From: Echinochloa phyllopogon | Lineage: Eukaryota > Streptophyta > Magnoliopsida > Poales > Poaceae | DNA: 64,000 nucleotides | Assembly: GCA_033239725.1 (NCBI GenBank) | Contig: BTCW01000001.1 | Coordinates: forward strand, 2,120,501-2,184,500 | Direction of reading: 5' to 3' | Shown here: one piece after another, positions 37,901 to 49,900 of the stretch | How the letters are laid out: every line of letters begins with the position of its first letter | How positions within the stretch are numbered: the first letter of the stretch is position 1 | Notes under the pieces: model-generated | Database searches by the model: none | Told to the model about the DNA's origin: nothing | What the model saw: only the letters and a program-made list of their open reading frames with translations | Position numbers and translations under genes: made by a program

Positions 37901-40900
37901 AGAAGAATGACAAGGATGACAAGAAGTCCAAAGACAAGACCGGTGACAAAGACAAGAAATACAAGGAGAAGAGTCGAGAGTACAAGAAAAAGTTTGGAAG
38001 CTCCCATGTCGGTGAAGGTTGGGATTCATCAAGTGATGACTCCGGTGATGAAGGAATGACCACTTGTGCCATCCAAGCTCCTACGCCAACTCCACGACTC
38101 TTCAACAACATCGATGAGAGTGATGACGAAGCTCCCATGTGCCTCATGGCCCAAGGGACTAAGGTATTTGACACCACACCACCTCTCTCATCCACTCTCT
38201 TGTCATCTAGGAACATTGAAAATGATCTAGATAATGAAGAAGCCGAACATGAGAAAAACATGATAAAGAAGTTCGGCAAAGATGGCTACAAATTTATTAA
38301 AAAACTAATAGAGAAAGTTGAGAAAAGAGAGGAGTCTCTTGATAGGCAAGAAGAATTGCTCATCCTTGAGAAGGAGAGAAACCTTGTCCTAGAAGAGGCT
38401 CTAGTTGAGGAGAAACTCAAGGTTGAGAAGTTGGCTTGTGAGTTATCTCATGCCAATGACTCACGGGAGAAGATGTCAAAGGAATTGTCTTTGACAAATG
38501 ACTCTCTAACTAACCTAAAGAATGCTAAAAGTGAGCTTCAAGAAAGGCATTCAAGCCTAGAGATCAAATATAAAGATCTAGAAGCCAATTTTAGCTCACT
38601 TTGGGAATGTACCAAGAACACCTCTAAAACAACTCTTGACTCAAGTGTCTCTACTAGTGAAGGTTGCTCAAGATGTTATAAAATTGATTTAGATGCTTGT
38701 GCAACTAACATCTCTAAGCTACAGGAGAAAGTCAAGGCTAAAGATGCCCAAATCCAAAAGTTGACCAATGCCATTGGCCAAGACCAAGGTAAGGGCAAGA
38801 GTGTATTCGAGACCCACCCGGCATATAAAGCCGGTAGATATGGTACTATCAAGGATGGGCTTGGATACACTCGAGGTGGAAAGGCCAATGGGACAAAGAA
38901 GATAAGAGGTCGTGATGTGACATTGTTCACCAAGGGGACCAATCTAGGTGAACTAATGGATGCGGCTCATGGGGTGGTAAGGTCCATGGAGCCCTTGCCA
39001 ATGACAAAAGCATCTAGTCAAGATGTCAAGATCAAGACCAAGAAGGAAGAGAAGGTCATTGAGCACAAGCCATCGCCAAACTACTCCATCGACTATATGG
39101 TCACTTGGGACCAAAATGGGAAGATGGTGGTAAAGTATATAGGTGCTCATACTAGGAAGATGATGAGAAGTGTGTGGGTGCCTAAAATGTCAAAAGCTAA
39201 CACTCAAGGACCCAACCACTTTTGGGTACCTAAGTCCAAGGCTTAAACTTGTTTTGTAGGCATATTCCTCCGGTGGACCTTCGTGGTTGTTGGATAGTGG
39301 ATGCTCAAATCATATGACCGGAGAAAGGAATATGTTTGCAAAGCTACAAGAGTATAACTCACCCGTTGAGAAGATCACATTTGGTGACAACAATCATGGT
39401 GATGTCATAGGTCAAGATGAAATAGCTATCTCACAAGACTCATCTCTTTCAAATGTTTATCTTGTTGATTCTTTGGGATACAACTTGTTGTCGGTCTCAC
39501 AACTTTGTGAGAAGGGTTACAATTGTCTCTTTACTAATGAGGGTGTGAGCGTCCTAAGAAGGGAGGATTCCTCTATTGCTTTTACGGGTCGACTCAAGGG
39601 AAAGCTTTACTTAGTTGATTTCACAACTAGTAAAGTGGAACCGGAGACTTGTTTAGTGGCAAAATCTAGCTTGGGTTGGCTATGGCATCGCCGGCTAGCT
39701 CATGTTGGGATGAGGAACTTGGCCAAACTTCAAAAGGATGAACACATCCTAGGACTAACAAATGTTGTGTTTGAGAAAGATAGATTGTGTAGTGCTTATC
39801 AAGCCGGGAAGCAAGTTGGTGCTACACATCCACCCAAGAATATTTTGACTAGCTCAAGACCACTCAAGTTGCTTCACATGGATTTGTTTGGACCGGTTGC
39901 ATATGTTAGCATTGGCGGGAACAAGTATGGACTTATCATTGTAGATGACTTTTCTCACTTCACATGGGTTTTCTTTTTACAAGACAAGAGTGAAGCTCAA
40001 ACAACCATCAAGAGATTCATTAAAAGAGCTCAAAATGAGTTTGAGTTGAAGATCAAGCATATAAGAAGTGACAATGAGACGGAGTTCAAGAACACCAATG
40101 TTGAAGAGTTTCTTGAGGAAGAAGGAATCAAGCATGAACTCTCCGCGCCATACACACCTCAACAAAATGGCATTGTTGAGAGGAAGAACCGGACTTTGAT
40201 TGAAATGGCACGGACCATGCTTGATGAGTACAAGACTCCGGATAACTTTTGGGCCGAGGCGGTTAGCACGGCTTGCCATGCCACTAACCGTCTCTATCTT
40301 CAAAAGTATTTGAACAAGACTCCATACGAGATACTAACCGGTAACAAACCAAAGGTGCACTACTTTCGAGTCTTTGGTTGCAAATGTTACATTCTTAACA
40401 AGAAAGCCAAAAGCTCAAAGTTTGCACCTAAGGTTGATGAAGGCTTTCTACTTGGTTATGGTACTAACGAACACGCCTACCGTGTTTTCAACAAAACCAC
40501 TGGTTGTGTTGAGATCACGGTAGACGTAAAATTTGATGAATCAAACGGCTCTCAAGTAGAGCAAGTTGTAAATGACCTTGTAGACGAAGTCCCGCCAAGT
40601 CAAGCCATCAAGAACTTGAGTTTAGGGGAAGTGAAGCCTCAAGAGCCTCAAATGAAGATGAAGAGCAAGACCAAGATCCGGAAATCATGTTTAACATCGA
40701 TCCATCACCATCAACAAGAGTTGAACCACCAAGCTCATCACAAGATCAAGTCCAAGATCTTGGTGACGATCATGACCATGGCAATGATCAAGGGGGAGCT
40801 CAAGGTGAAGATGCTCAAGATGTTGAGTCACATCATGAAGAAGATGATGATGGACCCATCCAACGTCAATCAACATTTTCACATCAAAGAGTTCACCAAA

Positions 40901-43900
40901 GTGTTCAACGGGATCATCCCGTTGACAACATTCTAGGGAGCATCCAAAGAGGGGTAACCACTCGTTCACGTTTAGCAAATTTTTGCGGATGTTACTCGTT
41001 TGTCTCTTCTTTGGAACCTCTCAAGGTAGAAGAAGCTCTTGGAGATGTGGATTGGGTTATTGTAATGCAAGAAGAGTTGAACAACTTCACAAGAAATGAA
41101 GTATGGGAATTGGTCCCAAGACCCAAGCAAAATGTGATTGGCACCAAGTGGGTTTTCCGGAACAAACAAGATGAAAATGGCATTGTCACAAGAAACAAAG
41201 CTAGATTGGCTGCTCAAGGCTTCACTCAAATTGAAGGGCTTGATTTTGGTGAGACATATGCTCCGGTGGCAAGGCTTGAGTCAATTCGTATCCTTTTGGC
41301 CTATGCATCTCATCACAACTTCAAGTTGTATCAAATGGATGTGAAGAGTGCATTCTTGAATGGGCCTCTTGGGGAGCTAGTATATGTGGAGCAACCACCG
41401 GGATTTGAAGACCCTAAGCACCCCGACCACGTCTACAAACTCCATAAGGCGCTCTATGGGCTTAAGCAAGCACCTAGAGCATGGTATGAATGCCTCAAGG
41501 ATTTTCTTCTCAAGAATGGCTTTGTAATGGGCAAAGCCGATTCTACTCTCTTCACTAGGAAAATAGACAAAGATTTGTTTGTTTGTCAAATCTATGTTGA
41601 TGATATAATCTTTGGTTCTACTAATGAAAAATTTTGTGAAGAGTATATTAGGATAATGACCAAGAGATTTGAGATGTCAATGATGGGGGAATTGAAGTTC
41701 TTTCTTGGATTTCAAATCAAGCAATTGAAGCATGGCACGTTCATATGTCAAACCAAATATACAAGTGATATGCTCAAGAAGTTTGACATGGCCAATGCTA
41801 AGCCCCTCAAGACCCCTATGCCGGTGAATGGCCATCTTGATCTAAATGAGGAAGGCAAATCGGTCGATCAAAAGGTATATCGCTCCATGATTGGTTCCTT
41901 GCTTTACCTTTGCGCATCTAGGCCGGATATTATGCTTAGTGTGTGCATGTGTGCAAGATTTCAAGCCAATCCTAAGGAATGTCATTTAATGGCTGTTAAG
42001 AGAATTTTTAGATATTTAGTGCATACTCCAAACCTTGGCTTGTGGTATCCCAAGGGCTCCACTTTTGATCTACTTGGCTACTCCGATTTGGATTATGCCG
42101 GTTGCAAAGTAGATCGGAAGAGTACAACGGGGACATGCCAATTTCTTGGTAGGTCTTTGGTGTCATGGAGCTCTAAGAAACAAAATTCCATTGCGCTATC
42201 CACCGTCGAGGCCGAGTATGTTGCAGCCGGTGCTTGTTGTGCTCAACTACTTTGGATGAGGCAAACCTTGAGTGACTTTGGTTGTGAGTTCAAAAATATC
42301 CCACTCTTGTGTGACAATGAGAGTGCCATAAAACTAGCAAACAACCCCGTTCAACACTCAAGAACCAAGCACATAGACATTAGACATCACTTCCTTAGAG
42401 AACATGAAGCCAAAGGAGATATCGCCCTATGCCATGTTGGAACCGAAAAACAATTGGCCGATATCTTCACCAAGCCTCTTGATCAGCAAAGGTTTTGTTC
42501 CTTGAGGAGTGAGCTAAATATCTTGGATTCTCGTAACTTGGCTTGACTTGTTGCATACACAAGTGATTGATGCCTAGACTAGAAGAAAAAATGTTTTTAT
42601 TCTATTTTTATGGTGTGAGTTTTTCAAAATTTTGATCTTTTGATCGTTGGATCTTTTCTTGTTTCAAGTTGATCATGGTTGTGTGTTGATTGTTTGTTGC
42701 TGATCAACTTTGGGACAAGTTTCCTTACATGTTCATAAGCTAGTTCTCTTAAAATCGTCAATCAAATCTCGTCGTGGAAAATCATCTTCGGGACATATCT
42801 TCTCTGGGCCGGATCTTCCGACAGGCCCCCGGAACTTACACCTGGAAGTTCCGGGCGGCTATGTCTCCCTTCGCTCTCTCTGAGAGTTTGCCGGATCTTC
42901 CGATCCGGCCGGATCATCCGGCAACATGTCGGATCTTCTGGACCTGGGAGCTGGCGGAACTTCCGGTGCTGATCTCCCTGGTTCTGACTCTATCGGATCT
43001 TCCGACGCTCTGTCGGATCTTCCGGCCTGTGCGCGAACTATATATACCAGGACTTAACCGTTACCCCTCCTCGGTTCTTTCTTTCCCCACACCGACGCCA
43101 CCTCTCTCTCTCTCCCTTCACCCCGTGCGGCGATTTCAAGGTGCGTCCGTGGGATTGTTGATCTTTGGACTTCTTTTGATTCCCCAAGGCTCCAAGACTC
43201 GATCTCCATCGGATCTTCCGGAGTTTTCGCGGGAAATCTCAACGGTATTGATTCAAAATCCCCATCGCCCAATCTGTCAATGTAGGAAGTTCTAGTGGAT
43301 TTCCCTTGGTGAATCATCTCATATACATGCCTAGAACACTTCTCTATGATCTCGTGTCGTTTGGTGGGCTAAATCTTCGGTTCCTTGGTTGTTAGGGTTA
43401 GGCCCGACTCTGTCGGATCATCCGACTATGGGCCGGAAGATCCGGACCCCCGGATCTTCCGACTCATTGCCGGAAGATCCGACCGAGTCGAGCTCTGTCC
43501 TATCAATTCAGTTACCAATCTTTGATTCTTTCTCTAAATATATCCTTGCATATCTTGTCAGATGGTTAAAGAGAAGGTCACACAGAAGAAGAGCACCTTT
43601 TTGACTGTGCGTCCAAGTACCGGTCGCACCAAAAGCTCCTTTCACCCACCCAGTGGTTCGTCCTCTGAGTCGGACACCAACTCAGATGGGGGCATTAGAG
43701 AAGTTGGCAAGGGGAAGCGCTCAGAGAAACAGACAACTTCTCGCTCTGTTCGAGGAAGAGCTCGGTCAAGTGGGCAAGGGCGCAAAATTCCTCCTCGTCC
43801 CAGAGTCAAGAGAGCTGGCCAAGAAGAAGGACCAGGGACACAATATAATGATGATATTGACATATCCTTTATTGCTCAGAATTTCATAAGCACTGCCATT

Positions 43901-46900
43901 CCTTTCCGTCACTCACAAGATAGTCCCTTGGTCAATTTCAAGTTAGCCAAAAACAGCATGAAGCCTCTAAGGTTCAGTGAACATGAGGATCCAAGGAGCA
44001 TCCGATACAAACTCTTCAAGGGTGATCCTCGGTTTTGGCTTCCACACCAGGCAGATTGGTACGAGTCTGTGATCCTGAAGATGACTCGGATTTGCACTCC
44101 AATGTATTGGGTTGACTGGAAATATCTGAGGAACTTCCCACCACCGCTCAAGCCGGTTGTTGAGGATGTATACAAGCGATGTGTGGAGATGGATGTGGAC
44201 AAGGTGATGGCATTTGAGTGTCCATACAATGAAGAAGTCATTGCCCAATTTTATGCTACTCTATGGGTTGATGAGGAAAGGTATGAGATGCACTGGACTT
44301 TGTGTGGGAAACGTCTTTCCATCTCTTTGCATGACTTCGCCGGTTTGTTTGACCTTGCTGAGGAGACTGCTTATGCTCATACCAGCAATGATCGTAGAAA
44401 GGTTGATCTTCATCTTGGGAGAATACTAGATGACACCAAGTTGGCATTCATGTATGATCATGCTTATGGAGAGGTGGTGTATGGAAAGTACAAGGGTCTC
44501 TCTCTGTTCTACAAGTTGCTAAATCAACTCTTTCGAGGGACCTTGTACCCTAGAGCAGGAGATGCCGACAACATCTCAAAGAGGGCAAAGAATTTACTTT
44601 TTCAAATGGCCCCCGGGAAGCCCAAGTTCAAGGTGTTCAACTTCATTTGGAATGAAATCATCTACTGCTCTCATGATGCTTCTAGTGGCTGTCACTATGC
44701 TCCTTACATTTTCCATATGATCAAGCATGTGACTGGGATCAACATTTTGACTGACAAGCTTCATCCCCCATACAAATCTCCTCCGGGCAAGATTACGCAG
44801 CTTCTAAAGATCAAGTCCAAGGCATATCAGGGTGCTCCAACCCCATCCTCTCAAGGTGCCTCATCTTCCCGAGCTCCTCCATCACATGCTCCAGCTTCAT
44901 CTCGTGGCCCCTCTTTTACTCCCAAAGGCAAGATGAGTAAGATTGACTTTCTGCTCCAAGGCATGTTCTCTTGCTTCAACATGTGCAAATATGAAGTCAA
45001 GAGGTCTCATGAGCGTGAGCAACGCGCCGAGCATGATAGATACATGGCGGATAAGAGCCACAAAGAGCTTCTTGAAAAGTTAAATATGCCACAATCTCCT
45101 GTTCATCAACTGAGGGAAGTCACTCCTCCACCTCCCTTTGCAAATCCTTGGGAGGACTACTCATAGGAATATGTCTTTGGTGCCTCTCAACAACAAGGAC
45201 AAGGTGAGGAGGAGATAGTGGAAGAAGAAGAAGAAGGAGAAGAAGAGGAAGAAACTGAGCAGGAGGAGTATCATAGTGAGTCAGAGACGGATGACGATCG
45301 TCGCAAGGGCAAGGCAGCCGCAGCAGCTGATGATGACGATGACGATGACGCTGATGATGACGATGACAATGACGATGACGATGATGATGACGATGACGAT
45401 GGTGGTGATGACGACGACGACGACGAGGACGAGTAGCTCCCTTTTTGGTCTTTGATGACAAAGGGGGAGTGAATTTGGCCACTCTTCATCTATCGTTATC
45501 TATCTTTTATTCATGTTTTAGCTTGTGAACTTGTGAGAACTTGAACTTGTGTTATGTGTGGTGTGCCAAGTGAGACTTTTATTTGTAAGACTTAATTATG
45601 GTAATTGCTACTGTGATGTTGATCTCGTTATCTATTTCATTGTGAGTTGCTTATGGTTGATGTGATGTTATTTCTCACCTTATTGTTGTGTATAACTTGT
45701 CATATGCATCACGTTGATTTTGTCACACCAAGCACTTGTATGCAATATTTTTTTGGTAGTTCTTGCAAAATATGTGCACAAGCATTTGAGGCTATTTAAG
45801 TTGAACATGCACATATTTAGGGGGAGCCTCTCCAAAATATATTGGATGCAAAACATGAATTTTATTCCCATCTTGTGAACCCAAATTTGTATTGTCATCA
45901 ATCACCAAAAAGGGGGAGATTGAAAGTGCATATAGGCATTTAATCTATTTTGGTGATTAATGGCAATAGAAATTTGGATATGATGCTTTGCATGAGTTGT
46001 GCAGGAATAAAATGAAAATAAAAAGGAGAAAATACTAAAGGAAGGACCCCAACGCTTATTCATATGGTGGACTCAATTGGTGGATTTAAATTTATTTTTC
46101 CGTTTGAAATTGAGTATAGGACCACCGTACTATCAAGGGGAACGTGGTTGATCAATTCTAGATGCTAAAAGTGCTTTACTTGAGATGACAAACTCGTGAG
46201 AGACACAAAAACACATCACTAACACCTTTTCTGCTCGGCCGGAACTTAGGCTGGAAGATCCGACCGGAAGTTCCGGGCGGCTCGGTCTCGAGCTTCTCCT
46301 GGCCGGAAGTTCCGGCCGTGGCATCGGAAGATGCATGACTTAGCCGTTTTTTGAGCTCCTGAGCGCCAAGAATACAAGTTCCGACCCTAGGCCGGAAGAT
46401 CCGACCGGATGTTCCGGCCGGCTCTGTCTTGATAAGTTTCCGGGCCGGAAGATCCGAGCTTAGCCGGAAGATCCGACACATGGTCGGAAGATCCGGCCCC
46501 TGGAACTTTTCTGGAGTTTTCCTAACACATATCTGTTGGTTGTCGGAAGATCCGACTAAGTGTCGGAAGATCCGGTACCCCTTCGCAGAGCACATAACAG
46601 TCATATTTTGGGGGGTTGGTATAAATACCCCTCACACCCCCTCATTCATTTGCTGCTGCACACACGACCTAACACAAGACAAGAGCATTCACTCTCCTCC
46701 TCAAATCCCCACCCAAGCTTGATTCTTGCCAAGATTCACCTAGGGTTTGAGTGAGTGAGAAGACTAGAAGTGAGAACTCCCTTTGTTCATCTCGTGAAGC
46801 ACTTCGAGCAACTTGAGTTCATTGATTTACGTTTGTTACTCTTGGAGCTTGCTCCTAGACGGTTAGAGGTGCCGGTGAACTCCCATTCTCTTGTGGTTTG

Positions 46901-49900
46901 AGTCCCGGAAGTTTGTATTACCCTCTCTCTTCGTGGGAGCACATAGTAAGTAACTCAATTCTCCTTTGTGGTTGATTGGGAGAGACTTGGGGTTAGTGTG
47001 ACAGCCTGGCTCTTTGTGAGCATCTCAACAGAGACGTAGCTCCTTTGTGGAGTGAACTTCGGTAGAAAATCCTTTGTCTCCACATTTGCTCTTGTTCATA
47101 TTGTTTCTATAACTTGATTTGTCCCGATCTACTTATTTGTGGCTATACTCTGATATTGATCATATATAGAAGGTTCCTTACATCATTTGTGAGCTTTGTA
47201 TTCAAGTGGAATTGTCTAAAGGTCATTAGATTTCAAATCTCGAAGTTCACTTGAATTGCCTGTCGGAAGATCTTCCGGTATTCTGTCCCAGTCGGAAGAT
47301 CCTGTACAGTGTCGGATCTTCCTGGCCGGAAGATCCGAGACTGTGTCGGATCATCCGACTTTCTGACATTTTTCGGAGGATTTTTGCAGGAATTTTTAAA
47401 CAGGCCTATTCACCCCCCCTCTAGGCCTAGTGTTGGTCCTTTCACCTTCTTCTGTTTCCTTCGCCGACAGGTGGGGACCACGCGTCAGCTTTCTTCCCCA
47501 CCTGCTCCTCTCTCACGCCCGACGCCCAGCTCTGCTCCGCCGCCGAGCGCGTCCCATCGCAAGGCACTGGCGGCCCGATGCGATGCAGACGCGTGGCCGA
47601 GGCTGCGGGAGCTCGCCAATCCTGCCGTTCAATCCACCAAACCCTAGAGCCCCGGCCCTATTTAATCCCCCTCGGCGCCGTTCTCACCTTGAGCCGCCGC
47701 CCCTTTGGGGTTTCCTGCCGTGCGAACCGTGGGAGAGGAAGAGAGGAGAAGCCAGCAGGAGAGGAGGAGAGGAGGAAGAGGAGAGGAGCCGGAGCGGAGC
47801 CGCATCACGACGCCGTGACATCGCTGCACCGCGAGCCGCCGCTGCTCGTAGCGCCGTCACCAGAGAAGGCGGAGCCGGAACGGAGCAGTGTCTCGAGGAG
47901 GAGCCAAGGCCACGCCGGAGCACCGCGAGTCATCTCCGAGCTGCCGCGAACGCCTACGTAACCCTAGGTGAGCCACCGCCGTGCCTCTCTCTTTTCTCCC
48001 CTGTTTCCGGCGAAGCGCCGCCGCTCCGCCGTGCTAGCCATCTCTGGGACCCGGCCTTCGAGCCGTGGCCGACGATCTTGTGCAGGACCCCGTTTCGCCG
48101 CTCTCCGCATCGCAAACCGCCGTCGCCTCACTGCCGACCCTGGCCGCCGTGGTGCGTCGCCGCCAAGATCGTTCGGTCGGAGTGCCCGCCATGGCCGCGG
48201 CGCGGTCAAGCCCGAGGCTTGAACTGCGCGCGTGCGCGCTAAACACACACAACGCACCGCACAGCCGCGACACCTACCAGGATCACCGCCTAGAACCTAT
48301 GCAGGCGTTGCCGCGGAGCCGGTTCGTCGGAGCACCCGTGAGCGCCGTCGCCGCCACACCACACCATCGCTTGGACACATCCTCGTATCGGCCGGAATCG
48401 CCGCAGGCTCGGGCTGCCGAAGTCACGCGCGAGCACACCCAACCAAGCCGAAGCCTTAGCGCCCGACCGCCGACCTCGCCACACCGTCGATGCGCGCCGG
48501 TGATCGTCGAGCGCCGCGCCGCCACGCGCGCGTTCGCGAACCGGGAGCAGCCACACGCACGACCACAGCAGCACGCCACACAACCGGCCGCAGAAGATCC
48601 CGAGTCGGCCACAAAAGGATCCCGTGCGCCTGGCTCACGTGCACCGCACTCACGGCTCACGGTGGACCGAGTCCACCAGAGCAGATCCAACAGCACCCCC
48701 TTCGTGGGCCTAATCCTGCGCTTAAGTCTGGTTTGCACCCTTGAACTTTCTGGGTCCAACCACCTTTCGGCCCAATTCCAGCCCAGTTTCCCCTTCTCTC
48801 TTTTTCTTTTTCTTTTAATTGCGCTGACGTATGGGGCCCACATGTCATACACTGCGTGTCACTGACCGCTGGGGCCCACTGACCAGAGCTGACCGTTGAC
48901 CGCTGACCGTTGACCCGTTGACCGTTGACCAGTCAACACTGACGTCAGCAGGGCCCACTGCTGACGTCATCCTAGGCGGACCCCACTGCTGACGTCAGCA
49001 TGACGTCATGATTTAATATTTTCGGAAAATGATTTAAACTTGTAAAATTCCTAATAAATCAACCATAGCTCACAAAAATATGAAACCAGTTTCTATATTT
49101 TTCTAAAATCATGACCTACGCGTTAGTGTAGAGTTTGGTGTTATTTGGGACTTTTTTCATCGTTGTTTTGGTGTTTCTTTGCTAGTAGCCGCGTCTTATT
49201 TTATTTTCCGCAACCCTAGGAGTTCCGGAGAGTCAGGAGGAGCCGGACCACTACGGCAACTGCTTTGACGAAGACGAAGACTTTTGCCCAGGTTCACGCC
49301 CGACCAATCTCTGAAATACCTATTAGACATGCAACTAGTATGCTAGCGCTTTACTTTACTCGCATGATAAACCTGCACTGCCTTTGTTAATATCCTGTTA
49401 CCTTGCTATCTACTACTCACTTTATGGAATATGCTATGCTATGCATGTGTTGGGTTGGTTGTGATTTGAACCTCTTGGCGTGAGTTGTGGGTGGTATGGG
49501 AGGAGTAGTGCAGCTAGGCGGTGTAAGCGAGTAATAACAACTCGATCGTTTGATCGAGGTGCTGGGGGGCTGCACTCGGGCAGTCCCTATGGGGTACCTG
49601 TTGCGGGTACATGGTTATTTGGATACTGGGTTATTTGAGGAGTTTGGGCGGCAATACCTGTTATGGGTGCCGATTGCGGACCGTTGCGGCGGATCGCTTA
49701 TGACGCTGATACTCGCTTTACCGACAATTAAGGACCGAGTCGAGTTCCAACTTTGGACGTGGGAATACCGTGCTCACCATCTACCCAGTATGGGGAGGGT
49801 TCCAGCAAGCCTACTCTAGTGCGGCGCCGAGACTGTAGGAGAATCGAGCTTGATATGTGTAAGGGGGACTCGTTGCGGCGTACTCTCCCTGATTTACCAC

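Larger units (their letters stand above)
35528..47444 (+). mobile_element. Innermost LTR retrotransposon: Copia, Sirevirus type
   Basis: 11.9 kb, plus strand, with LTRs of 1147 and 1524 bp. It has a Met-tRNA PBS after the left LTR, gag, pol in Copia order (protease, integrase, RT, RNase H), a third long ORF after pol, and several GGGGGAG polypurine runs (45464, 45822, 45911) before the right LTR. A third ORF and reiterated polypurine tracts are established Sirevirus features. The LTRs differ at roughly 1% of aligned positions by eye, fewer than those of the enclosing Gypsy element, in line with the nesting order. Confidence 0.94.
35523..47449. repeat. Target-site duplication CCTTC flanking the Sirevirus
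   Basis: CCTTC at 35523-35527 and 47445-47449 abuts the TGAAAG and CTTTCA ends of the inner element. Confidence 0.93.

Noticed and set aside
45271..45489. Minus-strand Ser/Ala-rich frame opposite the Asp tail
   Set aside because: Mirror of the GAT/GAC repeat; no start context and no function recognised.
47430..48865. Open frames of 190-270 codons in the GC-rich part of the middle LTR
   Set aside because: Frames are open on several strands at once, low in complexity and without domains; they result from GC content.
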